From NCBI GenBank assembly GCA_019752915.1, contig JAIELO010000204.1:1-12245 (forward strand): a DNA stretch of 12,245 nt, given 5' to 3'. The notes beneath the pieces were generated by a model, which saw only the letters and a list, made by a program, of their open reading frames with translations, was not told where the DNA came from and made no database searches. The position numbers were made by a program, and so were the translations under genes. This stretch comes from Burkholderiaceae bacterium. GTDB taxonomy: Bacteria > Pseudomonadota > Gammaproteobacteria > Burkholderiales > Burkholderiaceae_D. Numbering within the stretch: the first letter of the stretch is position 1; each line of letters starts with the position of its first letter. Shown in pieces: positions 1 to 6,395 of the stretch.

Positions 1-718
1 AGCCGTACAGGTTGTCGAATTTCGATTTGGTGACGGAGTCGTTGACGTTGATAGCCGGGAAGTGCAGCTTGCCTTCCTTGTGCATCTGGTACAGACGGTG
101 CACACCGGTGGTGGTTTCTTCGGTCACGCCCAGAATGTGCGGCAGACGCTTGGAGTACCACAGCGGATCTTTGGCCAGATGGGCTTTGATGGCGTTGAAC
201 AGGCAGATTTCTTCTTCCGAACCCGGGTTGGCCAGTACCGACAGATCGGTCTCGGCACGTGCGCCCAGATGCAGCAGCAGGGTGGCATCGCCACCATCGT
301 CCAGAATCATGTTGGAGTACACGGCGTTACCGGCCGCATCGGCTGGCCATTCGAAGATGCGGTGGGTGTAATCCCAGTATTCGTCCAGGGTTTCGCCTTT
401 GATGGCGAACACTGGCGTACCAGCAGCAGCGATTGCCGCAGCAGCGTGGTCCTGGGTCGAGTAGATATTGCACGACGCCCAGCGCACTTCGGCACCCAGC
501 GCTTCGAGCGTCTGGATCAGCACAGCGGTCTGGATGGTCATGTGCAGCGAACCGGTAATGCGTGCGCCTTTCAGCGGCTGGGCGGCAGCGAATTCCTCAC
601 GGATCGCCATCAGGCCAGGCATTTCAGTTTCTGCAATCTTGATTTCTTTGTTACCCCATGGTGCCAGGGTAATGTCGGCGACCAGGAAGTCGTTTGCGGA
701 TTTGAGTACGGCGTTCAT
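1..718 (-). CDS. ahcY: Adenosylhomocysteinase (SAH hydrolase), 5' part
   Basis: Cytoplasmic NAD-dependent enzyme that splits S-adenosylhomocysteine into adenosine and homocysteine, relieving product inhibition of SAM-dependent methyltransferases. Only the first 239 codons are present; the gene runs off the left edge (full bacterial proteins are about 470 residues). Visible family blocks: [10 protein letters not shown] around residues 56-65 (substrate-site His59), [12 protein letters not shown] at 84-95, LDDGGDAT at 139-146, [11 protein letters not shown] at 200-210, and [16 protein letters not shown] at 224-239, with the Lys231/Asp235/Asn236 set expected in the active site. Residues about 164-197 match the extra segment found in many bacterial forms and absent from the human enzyme. 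The start at 718 is fixed by the conserved N-terminus and by the strong ribosome site AAAGGAGGG just upstream. Expression is expected to respond to SAH through the riboswitch at 750-813. Confidence 0.97.
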   Translation of the reverse strand, partial: MNAVLKSANDFLVADITLAPWGNKEIKIAETEMPGLMAIREEFAAAQPLKGARITGSLHMTIQTAVLIQTLEALGAEVRWASCNIYSTQDHAAAAIAAAGTPVFAIKGETLDEYWDYTHRIFEWPADAAGNAVYSNMILDDGGDATLLLHLGARAETDLSVLANPGSEEEICLFNAIKAHLAKDPLWYSKRLPHILGVTEETTTGVHRLYQMHKEGKLHFPAINVNDSVTKSKFDNLYG

Positions 719-755
719 CACGCCCTCCTTTCATTGGTTGAAAAAAGTAACGTGA
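718..755 (-). promoter_or_regulatory. Predicted expression platform of the SAH riboswitch (SD/start-hiding hairpin)
   Basis: Right after the aptamer, minus-strand CUUUUUUC (747-740) can pair with GAAAGGAG (732-725), which is the ahcY ribosome binding site, leaving a 7-nt loop. Six Watson-Crick pairs and two G-U pairs are possible. An outer stem UCACG (755-751) with CGUGA (722-718) would extend it and cover the A of the start codon. The UC of the outer stem overlaps the 3' pseudoknot strand (758-754), so SAH binding and the full hairpin compete. This is read by eye; the folding energy was not calculated. Confidence 0.55.
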
Positions 756-813
756 GCGCGGTTTGGGACTCCGAGCCTGGCGAATTAGAAATTCGTCGCA
801 ACGCTCCTCGGAA
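750..813 (-). ncRNA. SAH riboswitch aptamer in the ahcY leader
   Basis: Read on the minus strand, the region matches the SAH riboswitch family: CCGAGGAGCGUUGCGAC, then a small hairpin, then CCAGGCUCGG, then AAACCGCGCUCACG. Stem P1 is UCCGAG (812-807) with CUCGGA (775-770). A 6-bp hairpin CGAAUU/AAUUCG spans 795-781. The pseudoknot pairs GAGCG (806-802) with CGCUC (758-754). The family is known to bind SAH, to discriminate against SAM, and to turn on SAH-recycling genes; its position directly before ahcY fits. The aptamer begins at about the predicted transcription start, so it would be the very 5' end of the mRNA. Confidence 0.95.
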
Positions 814-818
814 CGCGG

Positions 819-824
819 ATTCTA
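819..824 (-). promoter_or_regulatory. ahcY promoter, extended -10 element
   Basis: Minus-strand TGCTAGAAT contains TAGAAT (one mismatch to TATAAT) preceded by the TG of an extended -10 element. No good -35 lies at 16-18 bp; TTGCTG lies 20 bp upstream. The expected start of transcription, near 812, coincides with the first base of riboswitch stem P1. Confidence 0.6.
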
Positions 825-955
825 GCACCATTTGCGGCGGAAATCAGCAAATTCAGCATTCCCCTGCAGCAATAAATACGCGGCAAGGGCAAATTCACCG
901 GCAGCCTTGGTTGCCAACACAACGCGCATCTGCCCGCATCATGCGAAAAAATAAA

Positions 956-986
956 GCGTCAATGGCGAACCCCGCATCGCTATACT
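956..986 (+). promoter_or_regulatory. Possible promoter of the S41 protease gene
   Basis: TATACT at 981-986 is a fair -10 match. The -35 region (GCGTCA near 956-961) is weak. It would give a leader of about 90 nt. The rest of the 363-bp gap 719-1081 is filled by the divergent ahcY control region (718-824); I see no further element in 825-955. Confidence 0.35.
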
Positions 987-1081
987 GGACTGCGCTGTTT
1001 TCCGGACTGCGGCAGCTGCGTACCCGATGCCTGCCGCTGGAACATCACACCGAGCCGGCCGCTACCAACAAGGATGTCACC

Positions 1082-3055
1082 ATGACTGTGAAGTTTCCGC
1101 TCCTGCTGTCGATCTACCTGTTCGGTACCACGCTCAATGCGACGGCTACGACTGCCGCGAACACTGCAGCGCCCGGCGTCGCGGCGGCCTATCGCGCCGC
1201 CATGCTGACGCCGCAGGCGGCCAGTGCCGACATCGCCCTGCTGCGGCGGGCACTGGAAACCATCCATCCGGGTCTGCACCGCTACCGTAGTAAAGACGAA
1301 ATTGACGCTGCCTTCGCGCGCCTGCAAACGGTCACACAACAGCCCTTAAGCGAGCTGGAACTCTGGCAAGCCGTGGCGCTGATGCTGGCGGAAATCCATT
1401 GCGACCATACCAAGCCGGAGCCTTCGGCCGCCCTGTCACGTTACCGGCGCGAACACCCCACCCATTTGCCGCTGCGTTTCCGGCTGGTGGAAGGGCGCAT
1501 GATCGTCACCGCCAACGACGGGCAGGCGGGAGCGCCAACGGTCGGTAGCGAAATCACCGCCATCAATGGCCGGCCAGTGCCGCAGGTACTGGCCACGCTA
1601 GGGCGTGCCGTGGCCTACGATGGTGACACCAGTCACGCGATCGACGCCAAGCTGGCGGCCGATGGCGATCTCGATGGCGACGACCTGAACGAATACTGGC
1701 CGGCGTTTTACGGGTTTGCCCAGCAGTGGAAGCTCGGCTGGAAAACGGCCGGCGCCGCCGGCATCACGCAATCCACGCTGTCCCCCATCACACTGGAGCG
1801 CTGGGCGACACTGCCTGCCCCAGGCGCCGCGTGGCGCGCGGAGTTTGACAAAGATGTGCGCTGGCGCATCACCGGCAAGCAGGCCTATCTACGGATCGAC
1901 AGCTTCGTCAACTATCGCCATCCGGTCGATGCCGATGCGTTTCTGGGCAAGTATTTCAAGGCCATGCGGGCGGCGGGCACCACCGATCTGATCGTCGACC
2001 TACGCGAAAATGGCGGTGGCTCCGATGATGCCGCGCTCGCGCTGGCGCGCTATCTGCTGCCGCAACCGTTCACATGGTTGCAACCGCAACTGTTGAAAAC
2101 CATCCGCTATGGCGACCTGCCGGATTACATCGAAAGCTGGGGCGATCGTCAGGCACTGTTCGCGCCACCCGCCAGCGACTTTGTGCAGCAAGCCGATGGC
2201 TGGTGGCGTCGCCTGCCGCGCCCCGGCAACCCGGACGATGCCAGCGTGCTGCCCCAGCAACCGGCCGCCGATGGCTACCGTGGCCGACTGACACTGCTCA
2301 CCAGCGCACGCAATGGCTCCGGCGCCACGCTGACCATCGCCCTGCTCAAGGCGCAGGCCGCTGCAAGACTGGTGGGCGAGGATACCGGCGGCAGCGCGGA
2401 GGGACCAACAGCCGGCACCATCTTCCTGCTGACCCTGCCCAACAGCGGCCTCAAGGTACGCATTCCGAGCAAGTGGAACCGCAGCAGCGTGCCGCACTTT
2501 ACGCCGCGCCGTGGCGTCGCCGTGAACGTACAGGTCACGCCCACCTATGCCGATCTGCTACGCGCGCGCGACACGGTGCTGGAGGTAGCGCAGAGCATGC
2601 CTGCGGCCGTGGCAACGACACAGTTTCACGCGGCACTGACGGGCCAGTGGCGCGGCACGCTCGATTACCGCGATTATGGCAACGATCAGCGCGTGATACT
2701 GCCAGCCAGCGCCAGTGTTACCGGCAACGCTGGCGCACTGCAGGCCAGCTTCAGCTACGACGATGGGCCGGGCAAGACCGTCCGTTCGACACAGACATGG
2801 CAACTGGACGCCAGCGGCCAGCAACTGCGCATCGATGGCAACGAGCAGCCGCAGGTAGTGGTCGAGTCGCGCGCTGGCCCCGGCCTTGACCTGATACTGG
2901 CGACACAGCAAGACGGCGAAGACAATGGCCAGTCGGTGCAGGTGCGCACGGTCCTGACGCGGCGTGGCGATACCATCACCCTGAGTCGCCTGACCCGCTT
3001 GCCGGGGCAGCCATGGCTGATGCGCCATGCCTACCATCTGGACAGGGAAAACTAG
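1082..3055 (+). CDS. Exported S41-family peptidase (tail-specific / tricorn-like)
   Basis: 657 residues. The N-terminus (MTVKFPLLLSIYLFGTTLNA) looks like a signal peptide with a hydrophobic core at about 5-18, so the protein should act in the periplasm or outside. Residues 50-120 form a helical N-terminal part ending in a CDHT segment (His109), which resembles the DGHT block of tricorn-type S41 proteases. An ING-type turn around 158-165 suggests a degenerate PDZ-like region. The S41 core starts near 268 with DLRENGGG at 306-313, a family hallmark; the likely nucleophile is Ser413 in NGSGA, and GEDTGGSAEG lies at 432-441. A further domain of about 140 residues (about 515-657), rich in beta-type sequence, follows the catalytic region and I do not recognise it. 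The start is chosen for AAGGA at 1070-1074 and the signal peptide; the frame stays open upstream to 62 only as an antisense shadow of ahcY. The substrate is unknown. Confidence 0.85.
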   Translation: MTVKFPLLLSIYLFGTTLNATATTAANTAAPGVAAAYRAAMLTPQAASADIALLRRALETIHPGLHRYRSKDEIDAAFARLQTVTQQPLSELELWQAVALMLAEIHCDHTKPEPSAALSRYRREHPTHLPLRFRLVEGRMIVTANDGQAGAPTVGSEITAINGRPVPQVLATLGRAVAYDGDTSHAIDAKLAADGDLDGDDLNEYWPAFYGFAQQWKLGWKTAGAAGITQSTLSPITLERWATLPAPGAAWRAEFDKDVRWRITGKQAYLRIDSFVNYRHPVDADAFLGKYFKAMRAAGTTDLIVDLRENGGGSDDAALALARYLLPQPFTWLQPQLLKTIRYGDLPDYIESWGDRQALFAPPASDFVQQADGWWRRLPRPGNPDDASVLPQQPAADGYRGRLTLLTSARNGSGATLTIALLKAQAAARLVGEDTGGSAEGPTAGTIFLLTLPNSGLKVRIPSKWNRSSVPHFTPRRGVAVNVQVTPTYADLLRARDTVLEVAQSMPAAVATTQFHAALTGQWRGTLDYRDYGNDQRVILPASASVTGNAGALQASFSYDDGPGKTVRSTQTWQLDASGQQLRIDGNEQPQVVVESRAGPGLDLILATQQDGEDNGQSVQVRTVLTRRGDTITLSRLTRLPGQPWLMRHAYHLDREN

Positions 3056-3091
3056 GCGACCAGCGTCTCAGCCAGGTCAGGAGAAATCACG

Positions 3092-3163
3092 ATGAACAAG
3101 GATGAATACTGGCGCCGATTATTGCCCCTTAAATCGCCACCGCCGCCGCCCCGCCCCAAATAA
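3092..3163 (+). CDS. Possible 23-residue proline-rich peptide
   Basis: Short reading frame 36 bp after the protease stop, with a good ribosome site (AGGAG at 3079-3083, 8 nt from ATG). It starts MNKDEYWRRLLPLK and ends with a run of five prolines followed by RPK. It could be co-translated with the protease gene, for example as a small accessory peptide, or it could be a chance frame. The stop codon TAA lies in the A-rich tract that also serves as the U-tract of the metK terminator on the other strand. I recognise no family. Confidence 0.35.
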   Translation: MNKDEYWRRLLPLKSPPPPPRPK

Positions 3164-3196
3164 AAAACGCTCCGGATCGTTCGATTCCGGAGCGTT
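3161..3196 (-). terminator. Rho-independent terminator of metK
   Basis: An 11-bp perfect inverted repeat AACGCTCCGGA (3166-3176) / TCCGGAGCGTT (3186-3196) is followed, reading on the minus strand, by U6 then AUUU. It can be lengthened into the loop with one bulged base. The plus-strand flank has no T-run, so it serves metK rather than the protease gene. Confidence 0.88.
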
Positions 3197-3243
3197 CTGG
3201 ACGGTGGTTCAGCGCCGCAGCGCTGGATACCTCGACGGGCTGA

Positions 3244-4410
3244 TTATTTCAGGCCGGCAGCGTCGCGCAGGATGGCGGCCTTGTCGGTGCGCTCCCACGT
3301 GAATTCCGGCTCTTCGCGGCCGAAGTGGCCGTAAGCAGCGGTTTTGCCGTAGATCGGACGCAGCAGATCCAGCATCTGCACGATGCCTTTCGGACGCAAG
3401 TCGAAGTGAGCCATCACCAGTTCGGCGATCTTCTCGTCCGGAATCACGCCAGTACCTTCGGTGTAGACGGTGATGTTGATCGGACGGGCCACGCCGATGG
3501 CGTAGCTGACCTGCACCTGGCACTGACGCGCCAGACCGGCGGCCACTACGTTTTTAGCCACATAACGGGCTGCGTAGGCTGCCGAACGGTCCACTTTCGT
3601 AGGATCTTTACCGGAGAAGGCACCACCACCGTGCGGGCTGGCGCCACCGTAGGTATCGACGATGATCTTGCGGCCAGTCAGACCGCAATCGCCCTGTGGA
3701 CCACCAATCACGAAGCGGCCGGTCGGGTTGACCAGATACTTGGTGTTGGTCAGCCATTCGCGTGGCAGTACCGGCTTGATGATTTCTTCGATGACCGCTT
3801 CTTCGATCTGCTTATGCAGCATTTCCGGGGCGTGCTGGGTCGACAGCACCACGGTGTCGACTGCCACCGGACGGCCATTCACGTAGCGCAGCGTGACTTG
3901 CGATTTCGCATCCGGACGCAGCCATGGCAGACGGCCATCTTTACGCAGTTGCGACTGGCGCTCGACCAGACGGTGGGCGTAGTGGATGGCGGCTGGCATC
4001 AGCTCGGCCGTTTCATCGCAGGCGTAACCGAACATCAGACCCTGGTCACCAGCGCCTTGATCGAGGTCAATCCCGGCGCCTTCGTCCACGCCCTGGGCGA
4101 TGTCCGGCGACTGCTTGTCGTAGGCCACCAGCACGGCGCAACCGCGGTAGTCGATACCGTAGTCGGTGTTGTCGTAACCGATACGCTTGATGGTTTCCCG
4201 TGCAACTTGAATATAATCAACATTGGCGTGGGTGGTGATCTCACCGGCCAGCACCACCAGACCGGTATTGCACAGCGTTTCGGCGGCCACGCGGGCAGTC
4301 GGGTCCTGGGTCAGGATGGCGTCCAGAATCGCATCGGAAATCTGGTCGGCAACTTTATCGGGGTGACCTTCCGAGACGGATTCGGAAGTAAAAAGATAAT
4401 CATTAGACAT
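3244..4410 (-). CDS. metK: S-adenosylmethionine synthetase
   Basis: Makes S-adenosylmethionine from methionine and ATP in the cytoplasm; usually a tetramer. At 388 residues it is close to the E. coli enzyme (384). Signatures seen: [14 protein letters not shown] at 13-26 with the catalytic His16 and the metal-binding Asp18; the family motif GAGDQG at 119-124; and the glycine-rich GGGAFSGKD at 261-269, which handles the triphosphate. No residue expected in these blocks is missing. The start is supported by AGGAG 6 nt upstream and by the conserved N-terminus [19 protein letters not shown]. It stands alone on its strand with its own terminator (3161-3196) and an unusually structured leader (4408-4498). 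It lies divergent from lpxL, an order common in Burkholderiales. Confidence 0.98.
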   Translation of the reverse strand: MSNDYLFTSESVSEGHPDKVADQISDAILDAILTQDPTARVAAETLCNTGLVVLAGEITTHANVDYIQVARETIKRIGYDNTDYGIDYRGCAVLVAYDKQSPDIAQGVDEGAGIDLDQGAGDQGLMFGYACDETAELMPAAIHYAHRLVERQSQLRKDGRLPWLRPDAKSQVTLRYVNGRPVAVDTVVLSTQHAPEMLHKQIEEAVIEEIIKPVLPREWLTNTKYLVNPTGRFVIGGPQGDCGLTGRKIIVDTYGGASPHGGGAFSGKDPTKVDRSAAYAARYVAKNVVAAGLARQCQVQVSYAIGVARPINITVYTEGTGVIPDEKIAELVMAHFDLRPKGIVQMLDLLRPIYGKTAAYGHFGREEPEFTWERTDKAAILRDAAGLK

Positions 4411-4498
4411 CGCAAGCTCCTGATAATTGGTTAAGAATGTGGTCGCTTACCAATACGGCTTGCGACGCTTTAGCGACATTTATATTCCGCTTCGCAAG
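4408..4498 (-). ncRNA. Candidate metK leader switch (pseudoknot versus start-codon sequestration)
   Basis: In minus-strand order: A = CUUGCGA (4498-4492), D = GUCGCU (4477-4472), B = UCGCAAGC (4465-4458), E = AGCGAC (4447-4442), C = GCUUGCGA (4417-4410). B pairs perfectly with A (7 bp) or with C (8 bp), not both. B:C grows to 10 bp with a G-U and a C-G pair and then covers the spacer after the ribosome site and the whole AUG of metK. D pairs with E (6 bp), with further AAUG/CAUU pairs beyond a small bulge, placing B in a loop. A:B plus D:E is an H-type pseudoknot that would leave the start codon free. No known family is assigned with certainty; a tandem operator is an alternative reading of the same repeats. 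Confidence 0.45.
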
Positions 4499-4509
4499 TT
4501 GTCTGTTAA
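4479..4509 (-). promoter_or_regulatory. metK promoter candidate 2 (TTAACA / TATAAA)
   Basis: Minus-strand TTAACA (4509-4504) and TATAAA (4484-4479) each have one mismatch to consensus, but the 19-bp spacer is long. If this promoter is the real one, element A and the 5' loop of the candidate switch would not be transcribed, leaving only D:E and B:C. Confidence 0.35.
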
Positions 4510-4533
4510 CTCAGCGGATCCTACTAACGTGGT

Positions 4534-4539
4534 ATTTTA
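4534..4539 (-). promoter_or_regulatory. metK promoter candidate 1 (-10 TAAAAT)
   Basis: TAAAAT on the minus strand is one mismatch from TATAAT, but the -35 region is weak. Transcription would start near 4527, giving a leader of about 117 nt that contains the whole candidate switch. Confidence 0.4.
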
Positions 4540-4605
4540 CGCTTCTTTGAAAAATTTTGGCACGGCAACACCCGCCGAAAGCATTATCACCTATACGAAT
4601 TACTC

Positions 4606-5457
4606 ATGTTAGTCGCCATTTTCCGCCTGTTTTCTATCGTACCTTTGCCAATTTTGCATGCTCTGGGCAGCGTGCTGGGCTGGCTGGTATATCTTGCTTC
4701 GCCGTCCTACCGGCGCCGCATGCGCGACAATCTGCGTCAGGCTGGCTATGGCCAGTATCTGTCCGCCGCCATTGCCGAAGCGGGCAAAAGCATCGTCGAA
4801 CTGCCCTTCATCTGGTGCGCCAAGCCGGAGCGCGTGTCGCGTCACGCCAGCGATGAAGGCTGGTCGCTGGTGCAGCAGGAACTCGATGCGGGGCGTGGCA
4901 TCATGTTCCTGACGCCCCATCTGGGCTGCTTTGAAATCGTCGCGCAGGAAATCGCCCTGCGTACCGAACTGATGGTGATGTACCGCCCGCCTAAAAAGGC
5001 CGCCCTCAAGCCGCTCATCGAAGGCGCCCGTGCGCGCGATAACCTGCTGCTGGCACCGGCCAATATGTCAGGCGTGCGCATGCTGGCCAAAACCCTGAAA
5101 AAGGGCAAACCGGTCGGCTTGCTGCCGGATCAGGTGCCACAGGAAGGCGAAGGCATCTGGGCCAGTTTCTTCGGCCGTCAGGCTTACACCATGACCCTGC
5201 CTGCCAAACTGGCGCAACTGGGCGATGCCACCATCATCGTCACCTACGCGGAACGCCTGCCCGGCGGCCGCGGCTTCGTGATCCGCTTCGTGCCGTTCGA
5301 AGGCACGCTGCAAGGCAGTATTGCCGAGCAAACCCAGAGTATCAATCACGCCATGGAGCGCCTGATCGCGCGCTGCCCGGCGCAGTATTTCTGGAGCTAT
5401 AACCGCTACAAGGTACCGGCCGGCATTGCCGTGCCGGACGCAGGAGCGCAAGCATGA
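4606..5457 (+). CDS. lpxL: Lipid A late acyltransferase, LpxL/HtrB family (first copy)
   Basis: 283 residues. Inner-membrane enzyme expected to add a secondary acyl chain to a Kdo2-lipid A precursor at the cytoplasmic face. It has a hydrophobic N-terminal helix at about 3-30 followed by a basic stretch, and the acyltransferase motif HX4E at His105-Glu110 in TPHLGCFE; LPDQVPQEGEG at 173-183 is the second conserved block of the family. The C-terminal end YFWSYNRYK is typical. The start at 4606 is chosen from the usual N-terminus; no clear Shine-Dalgarno precedes it, so translation may be weak or start by another route. A possible promoter is TTGTCT (4499-4504) with TACTAA (4522-4527), spacer 17. 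It overlaps the next gene by 4 bp (ATGA), indicating translational coupling. Which acyl position it serves cannot be told from sequence. Confidence 0.92.
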   Translation: MLVAIFRLFSIVPLPILHALGSVLGWLVYLASPSYRRRMRDNLRQAGYGQYLSAAIAEAGKSIVELPFIWCAKPERVSRHASDEGWSLVQQELDAGRGIMFLTPHLGCFEIVAQEIALRTELMVMYRPPKKAALKPLIEGARARDNLLLAPANMSGVRMLAKTLKKGKPVGLLPDQVPQEGEGIWASFFGRQAYTMTLPAKLAQLGDATIIVTYAERLPGGRGFVIRFVPFEGTLQGSIAEQTQSINHAMERLIARCPAQYFWSYNRYKVPAGIAVPDAGAQA

Positions 5458-6329
5458 AGCTGCTACTTGGTTTGATGTGGCTGCTGCACTGGCTGCCCCT
5501 GCCCTTGCTGGGCCGCTTCGGCAATCTGATCGGCAGTCTGCTGTTCCGGCTGATGCCGGCGCGCCGCCATATCACCCTCACCAATTTGCGCCTGTGCATG
5601 CCGGAACTGACGGAAGCGCAGCGGGTCGACATCGCCCGGCGTCACTTCCAGTCGTACTCGCGCAGTGTCTGGGAACGCGGGATACTGTGGTGGGCCTCGG
5701 AAGCACGACTGCGCCGCCTGATCAAGGTCGAACCGAACGGCGTACCGGTGGCCGAGATGACCGACCAGCCCACTATTCTGCTGTGCCCGCACTTCGTCTG
5801 TCTGGATGTGGGCGGTGCTGCCGTGGCAATGGAAACCAGCGCCTCGTCGATGTATGTGCAGCAGAAAAATCTGGTGTTCGACCGGGTGCTGCGCGCCGGT
5901 CGCTCGCGCTTCCAGCCCGTCAAACTGTTCACCCGTCAGGACGGCATCAAACCGATTCTGCGTGCGCTGCGCGATAAGCTGCCTTACTTCATGCTGCCGG
6001 ATATGGATTTCGGCGCAAAAGATGCCGAGTTCGTGCCCTTCTTCGGCGTCGATGCTGCCACCCTGACAGCCACTGCGCGCATCGCCGCTACCACCGGCGC
6101 ACAGGTGATGCCGGTGATTGCCACCTTCCTGCCTGACTATCAGGGCTGGTGTGTGAAATTCTATCCGGTATGGGACAATTACCCCGGCACCGACATGGTC
6201 GCCGCTACCCGCCGCATGAATGCCTTTATCGAGGATCGCGTGCGCGAAGCCCCGGCCGAGTACTTCTGGACCCATAAGCGCTTCAAGACCCGCCCTGAAG
6301 GTGAAGCGTCGCTGTATCAGCGCCCCTAG
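5454..6329 (+). CDS. Lipid A late acyltransferase, LpxL/LpxM family (second copy)
   Basis: 291 residues, same family as the gene before it but clearly diverged. Hydrophobic N-terminal segment at about 2-33; acyltransferase motif HX4D at His113-Asp118 in CPHFVCLD; conserved LPDMDFGAKD at 181-190; family ending EYFWTHKRFKTRP. It starts inside the stop codon of the previous gene. Two such enzymes in tandem suggest sequential addition of two secondary acyl chains to lipid A, the division of labour known for E. coli LpxL and LpxM; which one acts second is inference. Confidence 0.9.
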   Translation: MKLLLGLMWLLHWLPLPLLGRFGNLIGSLLFRLMPARRHITLTNLRLCMPELTEAQRVDIARRHFQSYSRSVWERGILWWASEARLRRLIKVEPNGVPVAEMTDQPTILLCPHFVCLDVGGAAVAMETSASSMYVQQKNLVFDRVLRAGRSRFQPVKLFTRQDGIKPILRALRDKLPYFMLPDMDFGAKDAEFVPFFGVDAATLTATARIAATTGAQVMPVIATFLPDYQGWCVKFYPVWDNYPGTDMVAATRRMNAFIEDRVREAPAEYFWTHKRFKTRPEGEASLYQRP

Positions 6330-6395
6330 CAGCGGCCCGAAGCGCGCCCTCAGCGAGCTTTGCGCCCACCGAATCCGTCAGCAGAAACGAAACCA

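Noticed and set aside
62..1081. The S41 protease frame stays open for 340 codons upstream, antisense to ahcY.
   Set aside because: The ahcY strand carries clear conserved protein blocks and a riboswitch leader; the plus-strand reading has no signal or family. The signal peptide and ribosome site place the protease start at 1082.
3325..4434. A 369-codon plus-strand frame opposite metK.
   Set aside because: It is a shadow of a GC-rich gene with strong codon bias. The product is His/Val-rich with no family resemblance, and metK on the other strand is certain.
6360..6395. TTG start 12 codons before dapF.
   Set aside because: The added residues are not conserved in the family; DapF proteins start at the [13 protein letters not shown] block.
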